A stretch of DNA of 64,000 nucleotides from the NCBI RefSeq assembly GCF_003003215.1, contig NZ_PVUF01000002.1, forward strand, positions 186,001 through 250,000, written 5' to 3'. Every line of letters starts with the position of its first letter. Position 1 is the stretch's first letter. The notes beneath the pieces were generated by a model. It saw only the letters and a program-made list of their open reading frames with translations. It ran no database searches and had not been told where the DNA came from. This stretch comes from Tritonibacter scottomollicae. Its GTDB lineage: Bacteria; Pseudomonadota; Alphaproteobacteria; Rhodobacterales; Rhodobacteraceae. Shown in pieces: positions 40,570 through 50,214 of the stretch. Position numbers and translations under genes: made by a program.

Positions 40570-41355
40570 TTAGCGTACCTGCGTGGTTGCCGACATCATC
40601 TGGTCAACAGCGGAAATCACCTTTGAGTTCATCTCGTAGCCGCGCTGGGCTTCGATCAGATCAGTGATCTCGCGTACCGCATCGACGGAACTGTCTTCCA
40701 GATACCCCTGGCGCAAGGTTCCGACGCCATCTGACCCCGGGTCTGTCGTGGTGGGCTGACCGGAGGCTTCGGTCTGTTTAAACAGATTGCCGCCGACCGC
40801 TTCGAGCCCCTTGGGGTTGGTAAAACCGGAGATGGTGAATTGCCCAAGTAGTTCCGCTTCCACCGTATCGCTGAAGTAGGCATAAAGCTCACCTTCGGCG
40901 TTGATGGAGACGGAGGTCGCATCCTCCGGAACGGTGATTTCGGGTGACACGGGGTAGCCGTCGTTGGTCACGACCAGTCCTTCGGCAGAACGTTTGAAGG
41001 AGCCGTCACGGGTATATGCAGTCTCGCCCGAAGGCAGAGTGACCTCAAAGTACCCGTTGCCGTCGATCGCCAGGTCCAGGTCATTCCCGGTCTGCGATAG
41101 GGCGCCTTGGTTCAGGTAGATGGACACGGCAGAGGGCCGTACGCCCAGGCCAACCTGAACACCGGTTGGCAGAACTGTGCCATCCGATGCGTTGACGGTG
41201 CCTGCGCGGGAAACCTGCTGATAGTGCAGATCGGCAAACTCTGCGCGTCGCGCGTTGTAGGCGGTGGTGTTCATATTGGCGAGGTTGTTGGAGATCGTTT
41301 CGACACGCAGCTGCTGTGCGCTCATCCCCGTGGCGGCAATTTGAAGTGCACGCAT
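40570..41355 (-). CDS. flgG: Flagellar distal rod protein FlgG
   Basis: A 261-aa distal-rod subunit. Starts with MRALQIAATGMSAQQLRVET and SNNLANMNTTAYNARRAEFA, then GTVLPTGVQVGLGV and the C-terminal DLIEAQRGYEMNSKVISAVD, all hallmark FlgG. Lies between flgF and flgA. Confidence 0.96.
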   Translation of the reverse strand: MRALQIAATGMSAQQLRVETISNNLANMNTTAYNARRAEFADLHYQQVSRAGTVNASDGTVLPTGVQVGLGVRPSAVSIYLNQGALSQTGNDLDLAIDGNGYFEVTLPSGETAYTRDGSFKRSAEGLVVTNDGYPVSPEITVPEDATSVSINAEGELYAYFSDTVEAELLGQFTISGFTNPKGLEAVGGNLFKQTEASGQPTTTDPGSDGVGTLRQGYLEDSSVDAVREITDLIEAQRGYEMNSKVISAVDQMMSATTQVR

Positions 41356-41364
41356 GATTATCTC

Positions 41365-42081
41365 CTATGATTTCATCAGATTGTCGATTGCCGCGCGGAT
41401 ACGCTTGTCTTCATTGTCGAGAAAGCTCTGGCCCATTTCATAGGCGCGCTGAACTTCGATCATGCGGGCAAGCTGGTTAATCGTGCTCACGTTTGAGCCT
41501 TCGAGGAACCCTTGCAGAACCTGCGCGCCGTCCGCCGGGAGCGTCTCGCCCTCGACGCGGAACATCACGCCATCTTCACGCAGGATTTGCGCTTCCTCAT
41601 CGGGCATGAAGAGCCCAATTTGGCCAAGCTGTTGCCCGTCTGCGCTGAGTGTACCATCTGATCCGAAGGCGATGGTTTCTGCATCGCCAGGCACGAACAT
41701 GGGCGCTTGGCCGGCATCCAGAACACGATAGCCGTCAGCTGTTACCAAGTCGCCTTCGGCATTCGGGGTGAAATTCCCGGCCCGGGTCAGGCGGTTGCCT
41801 GCAGGTGTTTCCACCATAAAGAACCCGTCTCCCTCGATCGCAAGATCGAAGCTGCCGTTGGTCTGGTTCAGCGTGCCCTGCTCCAGCGAGGTGTTGCGAA
41901 TGCTCGCACGCCCCATAGACAGGCTCTCCTGCCCCGGCGCAGATTTCACGTACTCCGAAAAGATCAGCCCCTCAGACCGGTAGCCTGTCGTGGACGAGTT
42001 CGCGATGTTGTTGGCCACGACCTGAATTTCATTCAGAAGGCCCGACTGGCGTGACAGGGTGGTGTAACCGATAGATCCCAT
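41365..42081 (-). CDS. flgF: Flagellar proximal rod protein FlgF
   Basis: A 238-aa rod subunit. VVANNIANSSTTGYRSEGLI near the N-terminus, GNRLTRAGNFTPNAEGDLV centrally, and the C-terminal MIEVQRAYEMGQSFLDNEDK with KRIRAAIDNL. Upstream of flgG with a 9-bp gap; its start overlaps the fliQ stop by 1 bp. Confidence 0.93.
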   Translation of the reverse strand: MGSIGYTTLSRQSGLLNEIQVVANNIANSSTTGYRSEGLIFSEYVKSAPGQESLSMGRASIRNTSLEQGTLNQTNGSFDLAIEGDGFFMVETPAGNRLTRAGNFTPNAEGDLVTADGYRVLDAGQAPMFVPGDAETIAFGSDGTLSADGQQLGQIGLFMPDEEAQILREDGVMFRVEGETLPADGAQVLQGFLEGSNVSTINQLARMIEVQRAYEMGQSFLDNEDKRIRAAIDNLMKS

Positions 42082-42356
42082 TAAAGACCTCCTCCATGAA
42101 TGAGGGGAATGACGTGCCCGTCAAAAAACGCGACGAGCGCTTGCGTCATGATTCCCATGGTGAGCCAGAATACGACGAGGATTCCCGCCAATTTCGGCAC
42201 GAAGGTCAGTGTCATTTCCTGAATCGAGGTCAGGGCTTGAAACAGACCAACGCTGAGGCCGATCACCAAGGCCACAACCAAGATTGGCAGTGACATGGTG
42301 ATCGCCGCCAGCATCGCCTGGCGCAGCGTGTCGTAAAATACGCCTTCGCTCATCAT
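42081..42356 (-). CDS. fliQ: Flagellar export gate protein FliQ
   Basis: A 91-aa gate subunit with two membrane helices (about 13-37 and 50-72). VALVIGLSVGLFQALTSIQEMTL followed by FVPKLAGILVVF is the FliQ core (quoted in parts). Two Met codons in a row; either may start. 3 bp after fliE. Confidence 0.93.
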   Translation of the reverse strand: MMSEGVFYDTLRQAMLAAITMSLPILVVALVIGLSVGLFQALTSIQEMTLTFVPKLAGILVVFWLTMGIMTQALVAFFDGHVIPLIHGGGL

Positions 42357-42359
42357 GGC

Positions 42360-42656
42360 TCAGACCGGCATCCGGAGGATTTCTTGATAGGCTTCGACGA
42401 CCTTGTTGCGGACGGTTACGGCTGTCTCAACGGCCAGCTCTGTTTGCGCCAGCGCCTGGACCATGGCATGTGGCCCCGCATTACCGGTCATCGCCTGAAC
42501 GGACACCTGTTCACTGTTGTTCAGTGTGTTGGTGAAGTCCTCAAAGCTGGTTTTTGCCTGCTCCTGAATGGAACCAGGCGTGTAGCTTGGGTCGATCTTG
42601 GTTGCAGGGCGGGCTGCGGCATAGCCGGAGGTAGCGGTAAGTGAACGAATATCCAT
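42360..42656 (-). CDS. fliE: Flagellar MS-ring/rod junction protein FliE
   Basis: A 98-aa protein joining the MS ring to the rod. FEDFTNTLNNSEQVSVQAMT, HAMVQALAQTELAVETAVTV and the C-terminal VRNKVVEAYQEILRMPV are typical FliE. Between flgC and fliQ in the minus-strand unit. Confidence 0.93.
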   Translation of the reverse strand: MDIRSLTATSGYAAARPATKIDPSYTPGSIQEQAKTSFEDFTNTLNNSEQVSVQAMTGNAGPHAMVQALAQTELAVETAVTVRNKVVEAYQEILRMPV

Positions 42657-42679
42657 TCTGGATCTCCAATCTGTTCAGG

Positions 42680-43072
42680 TTAGCGACGCAACAAGTCCAT
42701 CAGAGAGGACGACATTTGCCGTGTCTGATCGAACATTTTCAAGTTTGCTTCGTAGGTACGCTGCGCTTCGCGCGCGTCGGCGACTTCGATCATCAGATCG
42801 ACGTTGGACCCTTCGTAGTGACCAGTTTCATCGGCCAAAGGGTGTGAAGGGTCGTAAATTTGATCCAACTCACTGCGGTCCAGCGAGACACGGCCCACCT
42901 TGACCTGGCTCACGTCCGTTTCCAGGTCGCGTACGGCCTGAAAGGAAACGGTCTTGCGGCGATAGCCTGGCGTATCCGCGTTCGAGATATTCTCGGAGAC
43001 GTGGGTCAAACGGGCTGCCTGAGCACGCAGTGCGCTGGCAGTTACTGCCAGGGATTTGGAAAACTCATTCAT
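42680..43072 (-). CDS. flgC: Flagellar proximal rod protein FlgC
   Basis: A 130-aa rod subunit: LRAQAARLTHVSENISNADT with PGYRRKTVSF, DPSHPLADETGHYEGSNVDL and the C-terminal DAREAQRTYEANLKMFDQTR. 15 bp after flgB and 23 bp before fliE. Confidence 0.95.
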   Translation of the reverse strand: MNEFSKSLAVTASALRAQAARLTHVSENISNADTPGYRRKTVSFQAVRDLETDVSQVKVGRVSLDRSELDQIYDPSHPLADETGHYEGSNVDLMIEVADAREAQRTYEANLKMFDQTRQMSSSLMDLLRR

Positions 43073-43087
43073 GATTCATACTCCGAT

Positions 43088-43477
43088 TCAACTGCGGCCA
43101 AGGCTGGCGCGCAGGATGTTCATGGATGAACGGTAGATTGCCAATGCGCGGTCATGCTGCCGCTTGGCTTCTACCCCGTTGAGGATTTGTTCCTCGATCG
43201 AAACGGAGTTGTTATTGGGGTCCACGGACGAATCGTTCGTGGTTACCGCCCAATCGAACCCAGAGCCGTCGGCGCCGTTGATATGCGACCCGCGTGTGGC
43301 GATCATGTCGCCCTGCGCTTCGCCAGCGGCAAAGACTTCCTTGAAGGGTTTGATATCCTTTGCGTGATACCCTGGGGTATCCGCATTTGCGATATTCTCT
43401 GAGATAAGCGCCTGACGCTTACCTGCATGTGTCGCCATGGAAAATGCGACGTTAAAAACATTCAGTCTTTCGAACAC
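43088..43477 (-). CDS. flgB: Flagellar proximal rod protein FlgB
   Basis: A 129-aa rod subunit: RQALISENIANADTPGYHAK, the NNNSVSIEEQILNGVEAKRQ region and RSSMNILRASLGR at the end. I take the GTG at 43475-43477 (reading FERLNVFNVAF) because GAGGGAGAAG lies just upstream; a TTG 9 codons earlier is less likely. It heads the flgB-flgC-fliE-fliQ-flgF-flgG-flgA-flgH-fliL2 unit and diverges from fliI. Confidence 0.93.
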   Translation of the reverse strand: MFERLNVFNVAFSMATHAGKRQALISENIANADTPGYHAKDIKPFKEVFAAGEAQGDMIATRGSHINGADGSGFDWAVTTNDSSVDPNNNSVSIEEQILNGVEAKRQHDRALAIYRSSMNILRASLGRS

Positions 43478-43565
43478 CGGGGCTTCTCCCTCGATTAATT
43501 TCAATCAAGGCTTAACCCTGATTCCTTTAGAAATTGTTTTCAGAGGAATGTTGGAGAACCCGCAG

Positions 43566-44894
43566 ATGATGAAATCGATCCAGGCGCTCAGCCAAGAACT
43601 GGCCAATACTCGGCTGGCGGCCCCAATGGGACGGGTGACCGGAATTTCCGGTGGCGAGATCGAAGTATCAGGTCTCGAAGATCAGGCGCGCATCGGGGAC
43701 CGGTTGGTGTTGCGTCGCGGCAAACAGGATGATCTGCATGGAGAGGTACTGGCGATCGGTGCGGAGCATATTCGAATGCTGCCAGACACCGCGCCTGAAC
43801 GTGCGTCTATCGGTGATGCGGTGCTGCTGTTCCAGACGCCGGAGTTCGCGCCGGACAACAGTTGGATAGGTCGCGTGATTGATCCGTTCGGAGAGCCACT
43901 GGACGGTAAGCCGATGTTGGGCGGGGTCGACAGTCGTGATCTCATGGCCAGCCCACCCAAGGCAGCGGCGCGCCGCGGTTTGGGGAAACGATTGTCCACT
44001 GGCCTTGCGATTCTCAACACGGTGCTGCCGATCGTGACTGGGCAACGTATTGGTCTGTTCGCAGGTTCCGGGGTCGGGAAATCCACCCTGATGGCGCAAT
44101 TGGCCGAGAACATGGAAGCAGACGTGGTTGTCATGGCGCTGATCGGCGAGCGCGGACGCGAGGTCAATCACTTCGTAAAAGAGGTTCTGGGCCCCGAGGG
44201 TATGAAGCGTGCAGTCGTTGTGGCTGCGACATCGGACCAATCGGCGTTGGTGCGCCGCCGGTGCGCATGGGCCGCGATGTCCGTGGCAGAACACTACCGA
44301 GATCAGGGTCTCAACGTGCTCTTCATGGCGGATTCGATCACACGTTTTGCCGAGGCGCATCGTGAGATCGCCGTCGCCTCCGGCGAGGCCCCGGCTTTGC
44401 GTGGGTTTCCCCCTTCCGTAACGCCGCTTATCACAGGTTTGTGTGAGCGTGCTGGGCCCGGTTCGGACGGGCAGGGCGACATCACGGCGGTGTTCAGTGT
44501 TCTTGTCGCGGGCTCGGATATGGACGAGCCGATAGCAGATATCCTGCGCGGGGTCTTGGACGGGCACATTGTACTCAACCGTGAAATCGCTGAACGTGGG
44601 CGCTTCCCGGCGATTGATGTCTCCCGCTCGGTATCGCGAAGTCTTCCAGCGGCGGCCACAAAGGATGAGAATGAAATGATTCTTGCGGTTCGCAGATTCC
44701 TTGGCGCCTATGAGCAATCCGAGGTGATGATCCGTGCGGGCCTTTACTCAGAGGGGAACGATCTTGTTCTCGATCAGGCTGTGAAGATTTGGCCGGAACT
44801 CGACGGTTTCTTCGGCCGTGCAGAAGCAGATGGGGTTAAGGGCAGTTTCAACCGACTGGCGCTTCTCCTGCGCAGGGCTGGCAGTGGTCGCTGA
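43566..44894 (+). CDS. fliI: Flagellar export ATPase FliI
   Basis: A 442-aa F1-beta-like ATPase powering export. Walker A GLFAGSGVGKSTLM, Walker B-type LFMADSITRFAEAHREIAVA, and GLCERAGPGSDGQGDITAVF. The ATG at 43566 follows TTGGAG at 9-nt spacing; an ATG at 43548 is possible, and the frame is open into the flgB region. It stands alone on the plus strand, divergent from flgB; a TTAAC half-site near 43511 is the only CtrA-like trace. Confidence 0.94.
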   Translation: MMKSIQALSQELANTRLAAPMGRVTGISGGEIEVSGLEDQARIGDRLVLRRGKQDDLHGEVLAIGAEHIRMLPDTAPERASIGDAVLLFQTPEFAPDNSWIGRVIDPFGEPLDGKPMLGGVDSRDLMASPPKAAARRGLGKRLSTGLAILNTVLPIVTGQRIGLFAGSGVGKSTLMAQLAENMEADVVVMALIGERGREVNHFVKEVLGPEGMKRAVVVAATSDQSALVRRRCAWAAMSVAEHYRDQGLNVLFMADSITRFAEAHREIAVASGEAPALRGFPPSVTPLITGLCERAGPGSDGQGDITAVFSVLVAGSDMDEPIADILRGVLDGHIVLNREIAERGRFPAIDVSRSVSRSLPAAATKDENEMILAVRRFLGAYEQSEVMIRAGLYSEGNDLVLDQAVKIWPELDGFFGRAEADGVKGSFNRLALLLRRAGSGR

Positions 44895-45302
44895 CGGTAG
44901 TCTCTCTACTGTGCACCAGTGATCGCGCTTTCAGCGTCGAAAGCGGTGTGTTCTATCCGTCCCTCCGCGCTGAGCTTTTAACTGATACTGAGGCCCTTGC
45001 TAGAATTGAGTAAGCGCCTTGATCACAGTTACCAGAGAGTTTTTCATACCTTTATCTTGGATTCAGGTATGAAAAACTGTGCCTGTAGGCACTTCCGTCG
45101 ATGCGAGACGGTTAGATGCCGATCCACTGAAGTGGCAATACTCCAGCACATCAGCCGCATTTGCTACCTGCGCCCGAGGCACTCAGCGTGGTGACAACGG
45201 TCCGGTCGGTTTCGAAAGCAAATTGGTTTGAACGAGCACCAGAGATGGCACGCGAGCGGGGCACGTCCATTGCGCCCAATGTGTAGCATTCTGGGTGTGG
45301 GA
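44895..45302. other. 408-bp gap after fliI
   Basis: No gene is supported; the only open frames are short and featureless (for example 44997-45194). The region holds the 14-bp inverted repeat at 45038-45078 and directly after it a small GTGCC/GGCAC hairpin at 45079-45092. Confidence 0.5.
45038..45078. repeat. Perfect 14-bp inverted repeat of unknown role
   Basis: AGTTTTTCATACCT at 45038-45051 is the exact reverse complement of AGGTATGAAAAACT at 45065-45078; the 13-nt centre is unpaired. It is AT-rich, unlike the surrounding DNA. It could be a terminator for fliI, a protein-binding dyad, or a relic of a mobile element. Confidence 0.85.
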
Positions 45303-46067
45303 TCAAAGAAGCCCGTCAGATCGAAAGGAAAGTTCCGCCGAGGCACCTATAATCAGATGATCATGTAGCGTGATGCTGAGCGCTTCCAGGGCCATCTCAA
45401 TTTTGCGTGTCATCGCTATGTCGGACTGCGACGGAGTTGGGTCGCCAGATGGATGATTGTGTACGAGAATGATCGCACTGGCGTTCAGTTCCAGCGCACG
45501 TTTTGCAACCTCGCGAGGATAGACGGGAACGTGGTCCACGGTGCCCTCCGCCTGCTCTTCATCGGCGATGAGAACGTTCTTGCGGTCGAGAAAGAGCACG
45601 CGGAACTGCTCGGTTTCACGGTGGGCCATGGTGGTGTGGCAGTAATCCAGAAGCGCGTCCCAGCTGGAAATCACTTGTCGCTGCATGATTCTAGCCCGGG
45701 ACATGCGTTGGGCGGCAGATTGGATGACCTTTAGATCGCAGATGACTGCGTCACCAATGCCAGACATCTTCGAAAGCCGTTCCGGAGAGGCGCTGACGAC
45801 ACGATTGAAGTCACCGAATTGGTCCAGCAACGCGCGCGCAAGAGGTTTGACATCTTTGCGCGGGATAGAGCGGAACAGGATCAACTCTAGCAGCTCGTAG
45901 TCGGGCATGGCGTCTGCACCACCGCTCATGAAACGTGCGCGCAATCGGGCGCGATGATCCTTGATGTAAGATGGGAGGCGCCCTTGCGGCACAGAGGTCG
46001 CAGGAGCTTCGTCATTGTCCCCGAATAAGGGGAGCATCTGTTCGTTGAAATGACCAGGCTTTCCCAT
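45303..46067 (-). CDS. radC: RadC-family JAB-domain protein
   Basis: A 254-aa protein: an N-terminal helix-hairpin-helix-like part (SASPERLSKMSGIGDAVICD) and a C-terminal MPN/JAB metalloprotease-like domain with His203, His205, Ser213 and Asp216 in HNHPSGDPTPSQSD. RadC proteins were once tied to DNA repair; their real job is unsettled and some are linked to recombination or competence. ATG 46067 is used; a GTG one codon before is also possible. A CtrA-like box lies 25 bp upstream. Confidence 0.93.
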   Translation of the reverse strand: MGKPGHFNEQMLPLFGDNDEAPATSVPQGRLPSYIKDHRARLRARFMSGGADAMPDYELLELILFRSIPRKDVKPLARALLDQFGDFNRVVSASPERLSKMSGIGDAVICDLKVIQSAAQRMSRARIMQRQVISSWDALLDYCHTTMAHRETEQFRVLFLDRKNVLIADEEQAEGTVDHVPVYPREVAKRALELNASAIILVHNHPSGDPTPSQSDIAMTRKIEMALEALSITLHDHLIIGASAELSFRSDGLL

Positions 46068-46091
46068 CACTCCATGGTGAGGGCGATATGG

Positions 46092-46106
46092 TTAGCGAGT
46101 TCTTAA
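46092..46106. promoter_or_regulatory. CtrA-like box TTAG-N7-TTAA upstream of radC
   Basis: TTAG, CGAGTTC, TTAA lies between the dnaJ terminator and radC. One base differs from the TTAA-N7-TTAA consensus. It has the same form as the box before flgE. Confidence 0.42.
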
Positions 46107-46133
46107 CGCCTGCGATTGTCTGCGTGATACTAT

Positions 46134-46162
46134 CAAAAAGAAAAACGCCCAATGGGCGTTTT
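46134..46162 (-). terminator. Rho-independent terminator after dnaJ (minus strand)
   Basis: On the minus strand AAAACGCCC pairs with GGGCGTTTT (46142-46150 and 46154-46162, loop of 3) followed by a T-rich run (TTCTTTTT). It separates dnaJ from radC. Confidence 0.85.
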
Positions 46163-46221
46163 ACAGAATAAGCCGGGCCTTCGAATTCGATGGCCCGGCT
46201 ACTTGGTGTTTGCCTCGTGGT

Positions 46222-47379
46222 TCAGCCCTTCATGCCGTCCCAGAAGCTTTTGACGGAAGAGAAGAAGCTACGGCTTTCGGGATTGTTGTTTTCCTCCGAA
46301 AGCTCATCAAACTCCTTCAAGATCTCCTTCTGACGGGCGGTCAGGCTGACTGGCGTTTCCACCGCAAGCTCGATGAACATATCACCAACGCCGCCACCGC
46401 GAAGCGCAGGCATGCCCTTGTTGCGCAGGCGCATCTGACGGCCGGATTGGCTGCCCTCTGGGATCTGGACGCGGCCACGACCACCGTCGATGGTGGGCAC
46501 CTCAATGGCGCCACCCAGCGCCGCCTTGGCCATGGAGACCGGGACGCGACAATGGAGATTGTTGCCTTCACGCTCGAACAACTCGTGCCGCGCGACCTCG
46601 ATGAAGATGTAGAGATCGCCGGGCGGGCCACCGCGCAAGCCTGCCTCGCCTTCGCCGGCAAGTCGAATGCGAGTGCCGGTTTCAACACCTGCGGGGATGT
46701 TCACGGAAAGCGAACGATCCTTTTCCACCCTGCCGTGACCGTGGCAGGTCTTGCAGGGGTTCTTGATCATCTGACCAAGACCCGAACAGGTCGGACAGGT
46801 GCGTTCGACGGTGAAGAAGCCCTGCTGAGCGCGTACCTTGCCCATGCCGGAACAGGTGGGGCATGTTGTGGGCTCTGCACCACCCTCGGCCCCCGTGCCC
46901 TCGCAGGAGGAACAGCTGACAGAGGTCGGCACGTTGATGGTCTTGTGCAGCCCGGCAAAGGCTTCCTCAAGGGACAGGCGCAGATTGTAGCGCAGGTCTG
47001 CCCCGCGAGATGCGCGTTGGCGCCCACCTCCGCGTCCGCCACCGCCCATGAAATCTCCGAACAGGTCGTCGAACACGTCGGAGAAGGCGGAAGAGAAGTC
47101 ACCGCCTGGGTGGCCGCCGGGACGTCCGCCGCCACCGCCACCGCCCATGCCGTTTTCGAAGGCGGCATGACCATAGCGATCATAGGCAGCCTTGCGTTCT
47201 GCATCTTTCAGAACGTCATAGGCTTCGTTGGCTTCCTTGAACTGTGCTTCTGCATCCGGATTGTCGGAATTTTGGTCCGGGTGCAGCTCCTTGGCCTTCT
47301 TGCGAAAGCCCTTTTTGATCTCGTCGGCGCTGGCCCCTTTAGAGACCCCGAGCACCTCGTAGTAGTCACGTTTTGACAT
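46222..47379 (-). CDS. dnaJ: Chaperone DnaJ
   Basis: A 385-aa type I J-protein. J domain 1-70 with HPD in [13 protein letters not shown], a Gly-rich region ([15 protein letters not shown]), four CxxCxGxG zinc motifs ([42 protein letters not shown]) and the C-terminal substrate domains. 76 bp after dnaK in the same direction. Works with DnaK and GrpE; grpE is not here. Confidence 0.97.
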   Translation of the reverse strand: MSKRDYYEVLGVSKGASADEIKKGFRKKAKELHPDQNSDNPDAEAQFKEANEAYDVLKDAERKAAYDRYGHAAFENGMGGGGGGGRPGGHPGGDFSSAFSDVFDDLFGDFMGGGGRGGGRQRASRGADLRYNLRLSLEEAFAGLHKTINVPTSVSCSSCEGTGAEGGAEPTTCPTCSGMGKVRAQQGFFTVERTCPTCSGLGQMIKNPCKTCHGHGRVEKDRSLSVNIPAGVETGTRIRLAGEGEAGLRGGPPGDLYIFIEVARHELFEREGNNLHCRVPVSMAKAALGGAIEVPTIDGGRGRVQIPEGSQSGRQMRLRNKGMPALRGGGVGDMFIELAVETPVSLTARQKEILKEFDELSEENNNPESRSFFSSVKSFWDGMKG

Positions 47380-47408
47380 CGGAAAATCCCTTCTGCCTCA
47401 ACGAAAGA

Positions 47409-47450
47409 GGGCCGGCCCGGGATCGGACCGGCCCACCTTTGGCCAAGGTG
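47409..47450 (-). other. Two stem-loops between dnaK and dnaJ
   Basis: GGGCCGG (47409-47415) pairs with CCGGCCC (47428-47434), and CACCTT pairs with AAGGTG over TGGCC (about 47434-47450). Such structures may lower dnaJ relative to dnaK by partial termination or stabilise the dnaK mRNA end. Confidence 0.45.
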
Positions 47451-47455
47451 CAGCC

Positions 47456-49387
<1,932 letters not shown>

Positions 49388-49498
49388 TGTGTTTGATCCC
49401 TTTTACTTCACAAGGCGATTACCCGAAGCCGAAACCCGTTTTGGCATTCCGGCCCCGATTCAGTTGCGATAGGGTCTGCACCCGACCGCTTCCCGGCG

Positions 49499-49528
49499 TA
49501 TATAGGGAGCGAAAATCACCCCTGCAAC
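49499..49528 (-). promoter_or_regulatory. Candidate sigma-32 (RpoH) promoter of dnaK
   Basis: On the minus strand GTTGCA (49523-49528) and CCCTATATA (49499-49507) are separated by 15 nt, similar to alphaproteobacterial heat-shock promoters (CTTG-type -35, CYTAT-type -10). It is about 110 bp before the dnaK start codon. No CIRCE element is seen. Confidence 0.45.
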
Positions 49529-49534
49529 CGCACG

Positions 49535-49554
49535 ATTGCCCTGTTATGGGCAAT
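49535..49554. repeat. Small dyad upstream of dnaK and alkB
   Basis: ATTGCCC (49535-49541) and GGGCAAT (49548-49554) form a 7-bp dyad with a 6-nt centre, between the dnaK promoter candidate and alkB. Could be an operator for either gene. Confidence 0.4.
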
Positions 49555-49594
49555 TCTGAACGCTTTTGCGACAAACAGAGTGAAGATTGGGTAA

Positions 49595-50197
49595 ATGACG
49601 CGACTGAAGGTGCGTGGATTCGAAATTCACAAGGGTTTCCTGCCCCCAGAGACGCAGCGCGCGCTCATCGAAGCTTTGCGCCCGGTTCTGCGTTCTGCGC
49701 CGTTGTTCGCGCCCGATGTGCCGGGGAGTGGGAAGATGTCAGTCCGCATGACGTCGGCCGGCGCCTTCGGCTGGTTTAGTGACAGCAGCGGATATCGCTA
49801 TGAGGCCGAGCATCCGTCCGGACGGCCCTGGCCCGGCATCCCCGCCGAGGTGCTCGATGTCTGGCATGGGTTGGTTGATTCTGAACGCGCGCCGGAGTGC
49901 TGCCTGTTCAACTACTACGGTGAAGGCGCGCGGATGGGTTTGCATCAGGACAAGGATGAGGCGGATTTTTCCTATCCTGTGGTTTCGATTTCGCTTGGCG
50001 ATGATGGGTTGCTGCGGATCGGAGGTACAAGCCGCAAGGAAAAGACCGAGTCGATCTGGCTCAATTCAGGCGATGTGGTCGTGATGGGTGGTCCGGCTCG
50101 GCTGGCCTATCACGGCGTTGACCGTATTCGTTTCAAGTCGTCGCGCCTGTTGCCGAAGGGAGGGCGGGTCAATCTCACACTGAGGGTGGTGACCTGA
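49595..50197 (+). CDS. alkB: AlkB-family Fe(II)/2-oxoglutarate DNA demethylase
   Basis: A 200-aa dioxygenase that reverses N-alkyl damage on bases by oxidative demethylation. Iron ligands His117 and Asp119 (GLHQDKDEADF) and His173 (AYHGVDR), 2-oxoglutarate Arg in the C-terminal RVNLTLR, and the nucleotide-recognition NYYGEGARMG. Divergent from dnaK, convergent with the KpsM-like gene. No ada gene is near. Confidence 0.94.
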   Translation: MTRLKVRGFEIHKGFLPPETQRALIEALRPVLRSAPLFAPDVPGSGKMSVRMTSAGAFGWFSDSSGYRYEAEHPSGRPWPGIPAEVLDVWHGLVDSERAPECCLFNYYGEGARMGLHQDKDEADFSYPVVSISLGDDGLLRIGGTSRKEKTESIWLNSGDVVVMGGPARLAYHGVDRIRFKSSRLLPKGGRVNLTLRVVT

Positions 50198-50214
50198 CAA
50201 TCGCAATGCCGGGA

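Noticed and set aside
43478-43565. CtrA box between flgB and fliI
   Set aside because: TTAA sequences are present, but the spacings (13 and 10 nt) do not fit the 7-nt rule.
44997-45194. 65-codon frame after fliI
   Set aside because: Runs through the inverted repeat; no ribosome site and no family resemblance.
46210-47376. 388-codon open frame opposite dnaJ
   Set aside because: Antisense shadow of dnaJ; no recognisable motifs and dnaJ is unambiguous.
49388-49594. CIRCE element upstream of dnaK
   Set aside because: The only dyad (ATTGCCC/GGGCAAT) does not match the CIRCE consensus or its 9-nt spacing.
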